Below are positions 1-11,270 of a stretch of 64,000 nucleotides of DNA, piece by piece. A program made the position numbers and the translations under genes. Location: positions 7,157,103-7,221,102 of the forward strand of contig JABAKD010000024.1 of assembly GCA_012845835.1 (NCBI GenBank), in the 5' to 3' direction. The DNA comes from Undaria pinnatifida (lineage: Eukaryota; Sar; Phaeophyceae; Laminariales; Alariaceae). The notes under the pieces were generated by a model. It was not told the DNA's origin. It worked only from the letters and a program-made list of their open reading frames with translations, and did not search any database. Numbering within the stretch: the stretch's first letter is position 1; the number at the start of each line of letters is the position of its first letter.

Positions 1-165
1 ATCACACACAGCTTGCAAGATGAGTTTCGACGAAATCTTCGATCTCACAGCTGGAGTGTATTTTCTTTTTTTTACAGTATATTGTAAAAATACAAATAAA
101 TACACTCCATCCAGCTGTGAGATCGAGGATTTTGTCGAAGCTCATCTTTGCAAGCTGTGTGTGAT
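1..165. repeat. Foldback pair of family A repeat heads
   Basis: Bases 1-60 and 101-165 are inverted copies of the conserved head of dispersed repeat family A, separated by about 40 AT-rich bases. The head is recognised by CACTCCAGCTGTGAGATC and GCAAGCTGTGTGTGATACTC. The same head occurs in direct orientation near 2690, 3270, 27430, 52500 and 54425. The arms differ by small substitutions and a 4-base insertion, so this is an old duplication and not a recent palindrome. The window starts inside the left arm, so its true outer limit is not visible. Confidence 0.8.
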
Positions 166-194
166 ACTCAGACCGATTATTTTATAACATTATA

Positions 195-953
195 GGCCAT
201 TTCTTACGCAGTCGGATTTTTCAGTCGAAAACGGCCTTTTTCGACTGAAGCCCACATAGGGCTTTCTTACGCAGTCGAAAAAGGGCTTTTTCGACTTAAC
301 TTTTTTCGACTGAGAATTCCGACTGGCGGATCCAGTCGAAAAACTCAGTCGAAAAAGTTTTACACGTGTTTTTTGAACCGATCGCATCGCCCATCCCACC
401 ACCAAACACACGCCCACACGGCCACACGGCCACACACCCATACCAGGTACCACACTGCAGTATCATACAAGGCGCTAACGCTGGCTTGGCCATCCCTGCT
501 GTTGCTTCTCGCAGCAAGTCCGCGTGGCGCATTCCTAGTTCCGCTCGCCAGCAGCGTGTATCACACGACGGCAGCAGCAGCGCGCGGTCTCGATCCCATG
601 CTGCCAACAACGGCTGCGCCTGCTATAGCTTTGGCGGCTCTCGGCTGAGTGCAACTCTACGAACGTAGCTTTGGCGGCTTTCGGCTAAGCCCAAAGCCAC
701 CAACTTGCTGGGACGAAGGTTCGTCGAGCCGTTGCTCGCGGAGACAGCGCGAAGCACAGAGCTGCCAACCGATTTCGCCTGCTGTACAGCAGTACTCCCT
801 CACACCAACAGCCTCTAGGAAGAGCACAAAAACTATAAAATCAACTCGACTGAGGATAAGAAGCAGGACCAGAAGAATTCAGTCGAAAAAAAGTCCACAC
901 ACAGTCGAAAGGGCCGTTTTCGACTTGCGGAGTCCGACTGCATAAGAAATCGC
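195..953. mobile_element. Non-autonomous TIR element with CAGTCGAAAA repeats
   Basis: The ends are inverted copies of about 50 bases: the left starts GGCCATTTCTTACGCAGTCG and the complement of the right end starts GCGATTTCTTATGCAGTCGG. Both ends are filled with CAGTCGAAAA and its complement TTTTCGACTG, about ten occurrences within 200-360 and 875-940. The middle has no coding potential that I recognise. Subterminal arrays of one short motif are typical of transposase binding sites in hAT-like and related DNA transposons; assignment to a superfamily is inference. TAACATTA/TAACATCA near both ends may be an 8-base target duplication but is offset by a few bases. Confidence 0.6.
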
Positions 954-2687
954 TTAACATCATCTGTCGACGCAAAAGGTCAACCAACATTTTTAGTCTA
1001 CTTGTATGCTGATTTTATTTTCGGATCTTCCGCAATAATGGGACGATCACATATATCTTGGTCTAAGTATATCAATAGTATTTACCGTATATTTCGAGTA
1101 TTCATACCGGGTAGGTTACTCCACAACTGCCCGTGATTTAAATCATCTCGGAATGCAAAAAATATACAGTACGAGGTATTACAAAAAACAGTTCCACACA
1201 GTTTAGTAGTTGCATTTACCGTACTATTACTACAAAAAGGGCCAATGGGCCGCGAAAGCAACTGAGTTAAATCGACACACGACGCGTATGAAAATACGTG
1301 GAAGTGTGGTGCTCTATTTCTCCCACCCCATCCGCCGGAGGATGAAAAAAAAAAAATACGTGTAGGCTAATGAACAGGCTCGCCGTGTCGTGGACTGATT
1401 ATTTATGGTGTGTGGCGGATCCTAAACCCATGAACAATCGGATAATATTTCGTGCGGATCTATTTTCTTTGAACTAAAATCGTTCCTCTTGTGGTCCTCA
1501 GCTGTCCGGTTTCGATTTACTATTAATACACTGCAAATTCGCGATGCTGGCATGTATGATGCCGGGTACCAGGTACGATAATACAGCTTAATGCTACATG
1601 ACATCGCAACACACACTGCTACTGCTACTACTTCAGCAGCAGCCTACAGCAAGCAGTACAACAGCGTATTTACCCTCTCTCTGCTCTCACGGCCGCAGCA
1701 CCTATAATAGCACTACTCTTCTATCGGGTACCTGGCTGCACTCAGCAGGATAGGCATACATACTGCACATCTTCTCTGGGCATCAACACAGGCCACTCCT
1801 CCATCACCACAACAGGAACATCGACCAGCACAACTAGCGTGATGGAACACATCGTGCCTCAGGTACGGCATGCTTACACCACAAGTACTTAATATATCAT
1901 ACCCCTTGCTGAAGGTTGTTTGGTCTGCGTCTACATCTATCTACAGTAGTGCATGCTGCTTTGATACTGCCCCTCGCTAAAAACGAGTTCAGTTATATTA
2001 CACGTACATACACACGGTACAGCACTTCAGTAGTAGCAGTAGTAGTGTACGAAATAGTGGTGGTGGCGGTATAGTAGTTGTAGAGGTGTAGTAATTGACA
2101 GTAGTTATACTATTAATAACTAGTAGTACAGGACGACTTGCCATACAAAACAGGACTTGCCTCTCTCTGCTTACCTGGGCAAAAAAGTAATGCTGGCGCG
2201 TAGCATGGGTTTCAAGAGGTGCGTCCTACATTTAATTTCAGTATAACAGCTCCCTCTCGAAGTCCTTGCTTTCCTGCAAATGTCACAGCTTGCCTCTCTT
2301 TCTTTGTTGATGCCGCCTGTTTCTCATCGTTCAGACAACCGTTATCATCGTGTACCGTAGCTGGTATGTATACATCCGTTCCACCCCCAGGCCCCAGGCT
2401 GGCTTCTTGTGAAACGCAGTCCATCCGTGAGAAACAAACAACGAACAACGTGTTTTTCTGCTGTTTCGTTTTGGCTCATCTATCTAGATGAAAATAACTG
2501 TTTTATTTTGATTGCAAGTGCTACTCGTACTTGTACTGCTTCAAACAATGATACTAGTAAATTAAAGCTGAGTACCATCGTGGTTGTCGCTGATTCGATC
2601 ATATTCTCTGCTCTACAAGCATGCGGCGTGCACTCTTAATGCAGATTAAAGGCCGCGTAGTATTAATGATAGTATTATAAGAATTAA
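954..2687. other. Gene-free stretch
   Basis: No credible gene is seen. Apart from the family B copy at 1241-1356 the stretch is AT-rich unique-looking DNA with short (AGT)n-like runs near 2030-2060. The motif CCAGGTAC at 1567-1574 also recurs around 450, 3122, 26950, 27050 and 27225. Confidence 0.5.
1241..1356 (+). mobile_element. Family B short element, copy 1
   Basis: This copy matches the 4181-4338 copy through GCAACTGAGTTAAATCGACA, the GGAAGTGTGGTG block and the terminal CCATCCGCCGGAGGAT hairpin, which is followed by a 12-base A run. It lacks the first 45 bases seen in the 4181 copy. The fixed 3' hairpin plus poly-A and lack of coding sequence suggest a SINE-like retroposon. Confidence 0.6.
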
Positions 2688-2775
2688 AATACACTCCAGC
2701 TGTGAGATAAAATATTATGTCGAAAATCATCTTTGCAAGCTGTGTGTGATACTCCGATCGCGCGTATTACGGGTT
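2688..2775 (+). repeat. Family A repeat, head fragment
   Basis: Only the conserved head of family A is present, from the AT-rich leader TTAAAATACACTCC to the GATCGCGCGTATTACGGGTT block. After that the sequence leaves the family and runs into unrelated DNA with a (CAG)n-like run at 2817-2835. Confidence 0.7.
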
Positions 2776-3265
2776 GTGTGTATCATTGTATCAGGTACCA
2801 GCCGCAGTGTGAAATACAGCAGCAGCAGCAGCAGTCCGTAACATACAGAAACTGCAAATAAATTCGCAACTTTTGCCGTTGATCTTCCCGCTGGAAATGG
2901 TAATTTACCGCCATTCTGCCGCCCCACGGCTAGTTATCATACCCACGCAGGCGTCTCGGCTCTCCGTCCGCTGTATACGTCCGTGGGGCTACAAATTAAA
3001 AGAGAGATCGATTTAAGAGAAACACCCAATCGAATGCGGCCGGTCCAGGTCATAAAGCGCCTTGGCACTTGGCACAGGGTATTCTGCAAGCCATTATTGT
3101 ACATACTTCGAGGTATTACATACCAGGTACAACAGCAGTATCGTACCCTCCGGTATAGACCATAGTCTATACCTGTTCGAAACTTGATGAGGTCTACAAT
3201 AATTGCGTTATACTTCGAAGTACATGGAATAGGAGATAATACTCTGTATAGTCTATACGAATCGT

Positions 3266-3935
3266 AAAAATAAAAATACACTCCAGCTGTGATATCGAAG
3301 ATTTTGTCGAAACTCATCTTTTTTTTGCAAGCTGTGTGTGATACTCCGATCGCGCGTATTACTGGGTGTGGGTCCTCATTATATTTATATATCCTCTGGC
3401 GGATGTTTAAAAATAAAGCTCAAGCTCACCACACTTCCACGTATTTTCATTCGCGTCGTGTGTCGATGTTACTTTCGCAACACAACACTAGCTGGCGCAT
3501 CCTTCGGATCCCACTATTGTAGCGAATTTTGTCCTCATTAAGGATATAGGTCGGTGACTTCCTTTGGCACTACAGTGTAGCTTGTGCCAGGGTCAACAGG
3601 GTGATGTTAGTCAGTCTGTGCGTGGAAACTAAATAAACCCGTTTTTGAGGGGGACAAAATCTGACAGCTGTGGAAGGAAATGCATCAATCAGTTTATCAA
3701 GTGTATCCTGTCAATCGTATGTTAACCAGTGAGAGGGGGGCGAAAATTTTTAGAACGTGGGGGCCTGGGTTTGAACAAGAGGGAGCCGGGGGAGGGGGGG
3801 GGGGGGAGGGTCGGGCAACTCAATCTGTGAGCGGAAACTATAAATCTGACGGTTGGTTCTGGAAGGAATGCATCAGTCTATCGCAAATGTCCTGTAAGTC
3901 GTACAACTAGTACGTAGTAGTGAGGAGAGGGCGGA
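3266..3935 (+). repeat. Family A repeat, copy split by a family B insertion
   Basis: The head lies at 3274-3371 and the body resumes at 3531 with GTCCTCATTAAGGATATAGG. It continues through two tandem body modules (GCGGAAACTATAAA..TCTGAC..GGAAGGAATGCATCAG..GTGAGGAGAGGGCGGAG) at about 3625-3740 and 3833-3935. A G run of 12 lies at 3796-3807. The interruption is the family B element listed separately. Family A has no coding capacity that I can identify. Confidence 0.75.
3382..3530 (-). mobile_element. Family B element inserted in family A
   Basis: This 149-bp insert is flanked by a perfect 10-base direct repeat, GTCCTCATTA, at 3372-3381 and 3531-3540. The other family A copies (27,520; 52,605; 54,520) have the site uninterrupted, which proves an insertion. 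Read on the minus strand the insert matches 4181-4338: GGATCCGAAGGATGCGCCAG head, GACACACGACGCG middle and CATCCGCCAGAGGAT end. A long target duplication and an A-rich end fit target-primed retroposition. Confidence 0.85.
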
Positions 3936-4180
3936 GTGTTCGAAGGTTATAATCTACCAGATTCTTCTATTGTCTATCAATATAAGAAGAGCCATCTCAT
4001 TTTTTTTTTCTTTTTTTTATCCTCCTGGGGATCCGGGTAAAAAAAGCCCATACACTTTCGTTTGTGTACCAGTTTTCCATCTCATCTTTAGACTACTCGA
4101 CGATCGTACACATGCAGAATTCAGCTTGCGCTGCCGGGGTTGTAACGAGGACCAATGATAGGGATAGCTTACGCTATACC

Positions 4181-4338
4181 TACAATGGGACTCGAAGGGT
4201 GCGCCAGCTAGCGTTGGGCTGCGAAAGCAACTGAGTTAAATCGACACACGACGCGTATGAAAATACGCGGAAGTGTGGTGAGCTAAAGCTTTATTTTTCC
4301 CCATCCGCCGGAGGATAAAAAAAAAAAAAAAAAAAAAA
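4181..4338 (+). mobile_element. Family B element, most complete copy
   Basis: The element runs from TACAATGGGACTCGAAGGGT through GCGCCAGCTAGCGTTGGGCT, a GTGGTGAGCTAAAGC block and the CCATCCGCCGGAGGAT hairpin to an uninterrupted run of about 21 A. It has no open frame of its own. No clear target duplication was found around this copy. Confidence 0.7.
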
Positions 4339-5600
4339 TCAGCAGGTATACCGGCACGGTTTTAAGCATTCCTGTGACACCTACTGATATTACTGCTGGT
4401 ATGTACTTGTATACCTTATTATACGTGCCTATACGTGATGGCTGATGATGCCACTGGATGTTCGTGATATAGTCCGTGGAGATTTTTCTTTCCATTTTTT
4501 CCCCAGCACCAAGGGACAGTTTTCTCCAGAAGAACCAATTGCTCCTCCGTTGGGTTGGCTCCGGGTTCGTTAATTGCCTGCTCTCGTACAGGATTACGCG
4601 GCGCAGCCACCCGTCGCGTCTGGATTGAACAGGTCGCCGAGGGCGTTGTACCTCGATTCGAATTGAGGGTGTACACGTAGGTTCAACATCACTGCCTCTG
4701 GTATTCCGAACGAAAAGGGTATATGATGGCGCAAATCCGGTCACCCCGGTCCCGTATGAGGTTATCCTCGAGCCTCGTATAGTCTAGACCTAATAGGTTA
4801 GTTTCGTGATTTCGAGCCCCACCGAGTGCATACTCGTATAACTTCGTTGGGACTTTTTCTTGTGCACAAATTGACTTGCGGAAAGGGCGAGAGCGTGAGT
4901 TAGCAACACTCGATGAAAAATCGACGAGCAGCGGGATTGCTGAACCCTATGCACTATAAAAAATGAAGGCAAGAACAGGGGGGAAAAAGGGACCACACCT
5001 GTGACACGGTCTGTCCAGAAGAAGCTGGAAAGAAAGCAGAAGTAAGTGTGACAAAAATAAAAAATGATAGCGGAGAGTTTATCATGTTGTTGTTGTTGTT
5101 GTTGTTTTCGACACGCTTGTGGGCTTATGGGTATTGTGGGCTTATTCTCGATGAGCTTTGTGGGTTTGAGGGTGTTGTGGGCATATTCTCGACGAGCTTG
5201 TCGGTTCGTGCGGCACGAACGAAAAGGGTATATTATATGTGCGGCGGTACCAGCTCCACTATTTTTATCGGTAAAATTGAAGTTCAAAACTCACAGCTGA
5301 CGTTTTCCAATTTTTCAAAGAAGGAAAAATGGTCGTTTCGTATCGCCGCGCTGTCGATTATTGGACAGATAGATGACAGATGACAGATGACGGGGTTCAG
5401 CAGCAAGCAGGTCTTCAACGGCAGTGTTTCTCAGTTCTGGTACGTTGGTACGATGTTTTGACAACTCGGAAAAAGCACGAGCAGAGGAACCCAGTTTTGG
5501 TGGCGGTGAAACACACGTTGCCGCACCTGCCTCGACCAACTATCAAGGTCTTACAGGGAAACCAGTTCGAAGAAAGGTGTCTGTTATTTATATAAATATT
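4339..5600. other. Gene-free stretch
   Basis: Several open frames of 75-165 codons exist on both strands here, but none has a recognisable domain, and one is only a GTT microsatellite (5086-5107) read as a glutamine run. Nothing else is supported. Confidence 0.45.
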
Positions 5601-6050
5601 TCAAGGACGTCAGCCGTGAGTTCGACGAATTTCGGGTCAATACTAATATTTTCAAGCTGCGTTGTTGGTACTTGTATAGTCTATACTATTTGGGTGAGTT
5701 TTTTTCTTGATGGGAGGGTTCCTATTATATTGTTTCAAAAAATATAGACTAAATGAACATATTTTGTTTTTCTCCACTATTATTACTGATTAGACTAATG
5801 CTTGGGTTTGGTATTTTTTTAAAATATTTAGTCAAGGACATCAGCCGTGAGTTCGACGAATTTCGGGTCAATACTCATAATCTTAATATTTGCAAGCTGC
5901 GTTGTTGGTACTTGCAATACTGTAATATACAATGTGGATGAGTTTTTCAAATGAATGGGAGGGTTCCTTTTCTCTCGTTATTAAAAAAATATATGCAGTC
6001 TCGTATATCTTTTGGTTTTTCTCCACTACAGTCTAATGGTTGTGTGTAGT
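5601..6050 (+). repeat. Two-copy tandem duplication, period about 231 bp
   Basis: TCAAGGACGTCAGCCGTGAG at 5601 recurs as TCAAGGACATCAGCCGTGAG at 5832. Both are followed by GTTCGACGAATTTCGGGTCA, GCAAGCTGCGTTGTTGGTAC, GGGAGGGTTCCT and TTTTTCTCCACTA in the same order. The copies have diverged by substitutions and small indels. No gene is seen. Confidence 0.8.
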
Positions 6051-6487
6051 TACTTTAACTTTTTAAGGGGTGAATTTTGAGCTAGATCTAGCATCATAGC
6101 TTTTGATATGAAATTAATTACTGTAGTTTCCAATATGCTGCTCTATCATATGTAGTCTATGGTAAGTGGTTTATTTTGTTTTTTCTTCGCTGTAGTATCG
6201 GAAGGAGTATGTATGTACGAATACTCGTATACAGTATTACTGCTGTATGTAGTCATCTAATATGTCAATATTATTACGGCATTCGAGGATAAAAGTCGGC
6301 TATTTTGCGGATGGATGGATGGCTTGGTCAGGGTTATTGGTACTTGTGGTTAAGTGCGTAGGTCAGTTTTCTCTACCTGGGGGGGGTCTTGTTTTTTTTT
6401 TTGAACTAAAATGGCGGGTTTTGGTATGCATCGGGAGTACAAGGACGGTAGTAGTGATGTACGAAGTGATGTAATAGATATAATGTA

Positions 6488-6700
6488 AAAGTCCCACCCT
6501 GAAAAAAACAAAAAAACTGTGAGACTCGAATCCATGGTCCCACATTGATACGCTGTCACCCCAACATTTTAACTGCAGATATCATGTACAAGTCCCGCCC
6601 TAGAAAAAAAAAAGAAAAAAACATTTTGTGAGACTCGAACCAACGGTCTCAAATTGATACGCTGTTACCCCAACATTTAAACTACAGACAGCATGTACGC
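6488..6700 (-). repeat. Dimer of tRNA-like (SINE-like) units
   Basis: On the minus strand two units of about 112 bp follow each other. Each has an A-box-like stretch (GTTTAAATGTTGGGGTAACA / GTTAAAATGTTGGGGTGACA), then GCGTATCAAT, then a B-box-like GGTTCGAGTCT / GGATTCGAGTCT, and ends in T-rich runs that could stop RNA polymerase III. The T-arm pairs only imperfectly, so these are not functional tRNAs by eye. A tRNA-derived retroposon is the best reading. Confidence 0.5.
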
Positions 6701-6826
6701 GTGACGATAAATTATGTTTTTATAAATGACCCTATATCCGCTCTCAATATTTCGGTTTAATCCAGTACGAAAGATTTTTGTTTACAACAGTACCTGATCG
6801 CACTAAATATTTTACCTCCGTATGCA

Positions 6827-7248
6827 TGGAGCCTGGCCTCTCACGGATCCTGGTGTCGAAGTGGAGAGGGCGGTCCCGGAGATCTTGTGCTCGTCTCGGA
6901 GCTGGCGTCGGAGCGGAGAGGGCGTTGCGAAGCTGAAGTCGAAGCGAAGAGGGCGTCGCGGTGCTGAGGTGCCTTGACGATCGCCTTCACAGCGGGCACA
7001 CGCTGAAACCTTTCCTTTTTAGATGTAGCAAGGAGATGCTAAAGCTAGACTGGCGGTTGCCTTATGCCCTCTCGTCATACGGCGGGATTATCTTTCGGTG
7101 GCTGACCTTCCGGGGTTGGGTCAACGCCGTCTATGACGGGTGACACCGCTCGCGACCCGGGAATGTGTATTTCCTGACCGGTGACGTGTCTCTTTCGCGC
7201 ATGCGTGTACGAGATCTACGATAGGTATCTACGACCCTGTCTTCCACA
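6827..7248 (-). repeat. 3' LTR of the gypsy element
   Basis: This LTR begins TGGAGCCTGGCC and ends CCTGTCTTCCACA on the plus strand (TG..CA). It matches 14424-14841 over its whole length with scattered substitutions and two short indels. On the element strand it lies downstream of integrase, so it is the 3' LTR. Confidence 0.9.
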
Positions 7249-7261
7249 CCACCCCCCTCTG
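7249..7261 (-). other. Candidate polypurine tract
   Basis: On the minus strand CAGAGGGGGGTGG directly precedes the TGTGGAAG start of the 3' LTR. This is the expected place and composition for the plus-strand primer of an LTR element. Confidence 0.6.
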
Positions 7262-8401
7262 TATTCGATGCAGGCCCATCTTAGCTAGAGATGGTATTGC
7301 AGCGTTCATCGGGAGGATGACAAATTTAGGGAATGGGGTGTCGATTTATTGGATCGAGACACAGCAGCTGTTATATGCGTGCCTCCACTCCTTATAACTG
7401 GCGTGTTTAGTAAACACAGGTGTGAAACACCCGTCCAGCGAAGATGCTTAAATTTTCGAGCTTGCATGCTGACAGCGTATACTGAAGTTGTATGGGGTTT
7501 CCAAATATTTTCTCAACGTACGTATTCCGTGTGACCACACGTACTGGTGCGCCCCTCGTGGTTGCTGTTCTGGGAACCACGGGCAGCGAAATTGTTTCGT
7601 GATTTCTTTCTTGTAGCGGGTCCGCCTAGATATTCTCATTCGGAGTCGGCTCGGTTGATCTAGGTGCATCAACGTGTGACTTCGTTTTTGGTGGGGCGGA
7701 GTCGCGTGGGTCTCACTCCCAGTATGTGCTTAGTGGTTGAACAATTTTGTGGCTTGACGGTGGTGTGGCTGCTTGGTCCCGTTTGGAACGGAGTGTCGGG
7801 CCCGGACATGAAGTGTCACGCTTCTTACAGCCTCTCCCCGTTGGGTAACACAATTTTCTTCGCGTCTTCTTGCTCCGGCTATTCCCACCGGATTACCGGG
7901 TAGAGTGCCCGTCAGATCATGGTAGGCACTAGTGTGTACTGCCATGTCTGCTGGTGCTACTCTCATCACCGGTGTTGACTCTGGTGCTTACAGCTGAGTC
8001 AACTGTGTTCCAACCTGTTTGTTATTCGATTACGCCGCGGAGCATCTGAGAATCTATTTGCGCTGTCTCAATTCGTGCTCGTCCACGCCTACTGTACGCT
8101 TTCCATTTCCCGAGAGAAGGGAGGGGGGGCGAAGAAGGTGGGGTTATTGCGAGTCGCAAACCCTTTTGGACTCGGTATGCGGCGATCAATTCGTGACATT
8201 GGGGTATTTCGTCCGCGCCATACTCGAGGTCGGATTCAGGGCCGTATCCTCGGAGTCTTAGGCGGTACGTTTAGTTGTGGGGGCTTTGTCTGCCAGGTCC
8301 CCGTTTATGATCTACTATCCTGTCTACGAAGTAGGACTCAATTTTGGGTTGAGCTGCGTCTGGATGGTCCAACTCGGGTAGGGGATTAGGCTCCCTTAAA
8401 A
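7262..8401. other. Gypsy 3' untranslated interior
   Basis: About 1.1 kb lie between the end of integrase and the polypurine tract. Short open frames exist on both strands, but none resembles a known protein. It may be a long 3' non-coding region or a lost extra gene. Confidence 0.4.
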
Positions 8402-9220
8402 TCAATTCCGCCAGCTTCTCAAATTGAGGTGCGGGTGGTGTCTCCCGCTGATGGTAGGGCGTTTTATATGGGCGAGGTGGACTGACACCTGTCGGGTGTC
8501 GTTCGTGAGTCGTACTCTATACACCACTGGTGATAATTGTGAGCAGACGACATACGGTCCTCGCCATGGAAATAGCAGTTTCGGGTTGGGCTCATCCGAA
8601 TCCTGGTAAGGTCTGTACACGAGTACTTCCTGTCCAGGTTTGAACACCGGGTACGGTTTAAGTTTGCTATTTTGTTCTACCTGTTTGTCTGCACGCTCGG
8701 TTAAGTTTCGGCGTGCGAGCTCGAAAGCGATTTGCAAATTGTCCCGTGTGTTTTGTGCGAGTTCCTCGGTGTCTGCTGTTCTTCCTACATGAGGAATACC
8801 GAGAATTATATTGACTGGGAGTCGGGGTTGTCGTCCGAACATTAAGAAGAATGGTGTCTTATGCATCGTTGCACTAAAACTAGTGTTGGGCGCTAGCTGT
8901 ACAAACTGCAAGAGAGTGGCCCAGTTGCTTTGATCTATTGCACTGTGCATTGCTAACATGCTGTGCATCGTTGAGTGCACCTGTTCGGGCACTGAATTAC
9001 CGTGCGGCCGGTACGGCGTTGTGCGGGTCTTTTTGTATCCGAGTATTTGATGCAGCTGGTATATAACCTTATTCACGAATTCGGGGCCTTGGTCGCTATA
9101 CAAGGTTTCTGTTGGGCCGAAAATGCTGATTATTGTCTCGATTATGGCATTGGCTACTGTTCCGGCCGTTTTATTACGTGCCGGCAACAGTACCTCAAAC
9201 CTCGTCAGGTGGTCCATCAT
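8402..9220 (-). pseudogene. Gypsy integrase core and C-terminus
   Basis: An open minus-strand frame of 272 codons covers the integrase catalytic core. A domain with the second catalytic Asp (SDQGPEF) and the Glu-containing TPYRPHGNSVPEQVH motif is followed by the FKPGQEVLVYRP and LLFPWRGPYVV segments typical of gypsy integrase tails. The first catalytic Asp falls just upstream, at a frame break around 9225-9290. The frame ends at the natural C-terminus with a basic tail. Confidence 0.88.
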
Positions 9221-9284
9221 CGAGAGAACTTATTTACATTCGATACCTGCAGCTGAAGTTGGTACCGATTTGTACTCTACTAAG

Positions 9285-9629
9285 TCAACCGATATTCGTT
9301 GAAAAGGCCGCTCGACAGGTAATTGGCCCGTCGGGAGTTTGGGTCTGTTGTGTGGTGTTTTTCGTCGTTGACAAGCTTAGCACTTTTCGCACCATTCTCG
9401 TACGTCGCGGCTGATGGTGGGCCACCGATATTTTCTGGCGTATTTTTTCATAAGTCGGGCGAAATGCGAGGTGTCCTCCGGATAGAACGTGATTGTGGTA
9501 GGCGTGCAGAATTAACCCAACAAGGGCCTCTGGTACTTCGAGTTGATCGCGGAAGGTACTTCGTTTTCGAAGATATCTCGGAAGGTACGATCTAAACAAC
9601 AGCCCGTCCTGCACTGAATAGTAAGACAT
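9285..9629 (-). pseudogene. Gypsy integrase zinc-binding region
   Basis: This frame holds the N-terminal integrase region with the His pair in LILHAYHNHVLSGGHLA. The matching cysteine pair is disrupted by the frame change near 9400. It links RNase H (overlapping frame upstream) to the integrase core. Confidence 0.65.
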
Positions 9630-10519
9630 GTTGTTTTCGTTTCTTTCTCGGGTAATGGTGCGTCTGCGTGTTGTATGTAATCGATGTACCGTCCGTACTC
9701 TGATGTTTGTGCTGAGCGGAGTTTTTCTTGCTCGACGGACATGAAAACATTTGTCGCGCTCACGAATACTGATTTCACACTAAAGAGCTCTTTATCGCTT
9801 CGTCCGGATTCTAGGCTAGCCAGCTTGTCAGCGGAGATCTGATATGGTCGGGGAACACGGACTGTTTGTAGCTTGGGGTCATCTGGTAGATTGCGGCAAA
9901 TGGGCGCGAGGGACGGCACAGCTACTTCTTGCTGGTGCTCGAACGCAAACATTCGTGAAAGCGTGTCCGGTACGACGTGTAGTTTGCCTGGTTTGTGTTG
10001 GACGATGAAGTCAAAAGACTGCAATGCTATTGGCCAGCGTGTTACCATGTTCGATGTATCTTGCATTGAGTATAGGTATCGCAGGGCCGTGTGATCTGTC
10101 ACACACACAAAATGTCGTCCCCAAAAATAAGGTCTCCAGTGCTGGTTGGCCAAGACCACAGCATAACATTCTTTGAGCGTAGCAGAGTAGTGGCGCTGGC
10201 TGTCGTTAAAGCATTGACTAAAGTATGCGATTATTACGAGGTCATCGCCTTTCTGCTGGGCGAGGAATGCACCTGCGCCTGCTTCTGAGGCATCAACGTG
10301 TATCGCAAAATCGTTAGGAAAATCGGGAAATTGAAGTACGGGCGCCTGAGTAAGCAATTGTTTCGCTGTTGCGTACGCCTGATCGTGTTCTTGTCTCCAA
10401 CATTTAGCGACTTCTTTGCCGGCCTCTTTTTTCGTGAGGTCTACCAGGGGTGCTATGATACCGGCTAAGTTAGGTATAAACTTGCGTACAAAGTTAACCA
10501 TTCCTAGTACTGACCGCAA
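9512..10519 (-). pseudogene. Gypsy reverse transcriptase tail and RNase H
   Basis: A 335-codon minus-strand frame starts in the RT connection (LGMVNFVRKFIPNLA). It contains an RNase H domain with HVDASEAGAGAFLAQ (first Asp), YSATLKECYAVV (Glu), TDHTALRYLYS (Asp) and KPGKLHVVPDTLSR (last Asp). All four acidic RNase H residues appear conserved, so this part decayed less than the rest. Confidence 0.88.
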
Positions 10520-10533
10520 CTCCTTGATGGTTT

Positions 10534-11270
10534 TTAGACGTCGGTAAGTAAACTATAGCTTTTACGCGATCCGATCCGAATACCGTCCGCCGTCAGTATT
10601 TGTCCCAAGTATTTAACTTCTCGGGGGCCAAACTGTACTTTCGATGGTTTGAGAGTGAGGCCGGCTGCTTGCAAGGCCTTGAACATGTTTTCTAGCAGCT
10701 GTAACTGGCCTGTCCAGGTGGATGAACAACATATACAGTCGTCCATATAAACCAAGAGGCCACTGTTCGGACAAAATGTGCAAAAGCTAGTGACATAATT
10801 CGCGAGAACAGAAACGGCGCGTTAGCTACACCGAAGGTTAGGCGTTTGAAAACCCACTTCCCGTTCTGCGTCACAAACGCAGTTTTATCTTGTTCGCTCT
10901 CTGCTGCTGGTATTTGGTGGTAAGCATTTTGTACGTCACACACAGCTATATAACGTGCTCCTCCGACCGTGTCAAGGTGACTTTCTAAATTAGGCATAGG
11001 CCAGGTCTTTTTGATCAGATTTTTATTTATGGTCGACCTGTAATTTACGCAGAACCGTGGAGTGACGTGTCTAATTTTGTGACAAAAGTTACTGCGGAAC
11101 CCCAAGGACTAGGACGCTGTTCAATGATTCCATCTTGTTCCATCTGGTTCACGCACTTGTCGATAGTTTCCTGTACGCATGGGTTTGCACGGTACGGGGT
11201 TCTATTTACAGGCCGTGTTCCTGGTTCAAGAGGAAACGCTGCTTCGGCTACGGTACATCTACATAGCTCT
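10534..11270 (-). pseudogene. Gypsy reverse transcriptase palm and fingers, three frames
   Basis: Reading down the minus strand, RPVNRTPYRANP and DGIIEQRPSPWGSAV lie in one frame (ending near 11,050). NAYHQIPA and LTFGVANAPFLFSRIM lie in a second (10692-11105). The catalytic VYMDD with LKPSKVQFG and VKYLGQILT lies in a third (10534-10755). Conserved RT blocks are in the right order but need two frame changes, so no active enzyme can be made. Confidence 0.87.

Noticed and set aside
4283-5287. Two long minus-strand open frames (153 and 165 codons)
   Set aside because: One ends in a poly-A-derived Phe run over family B and the other contains a GTT microsatellite read as Gln. Neither has a domain or a plausible neighbour.
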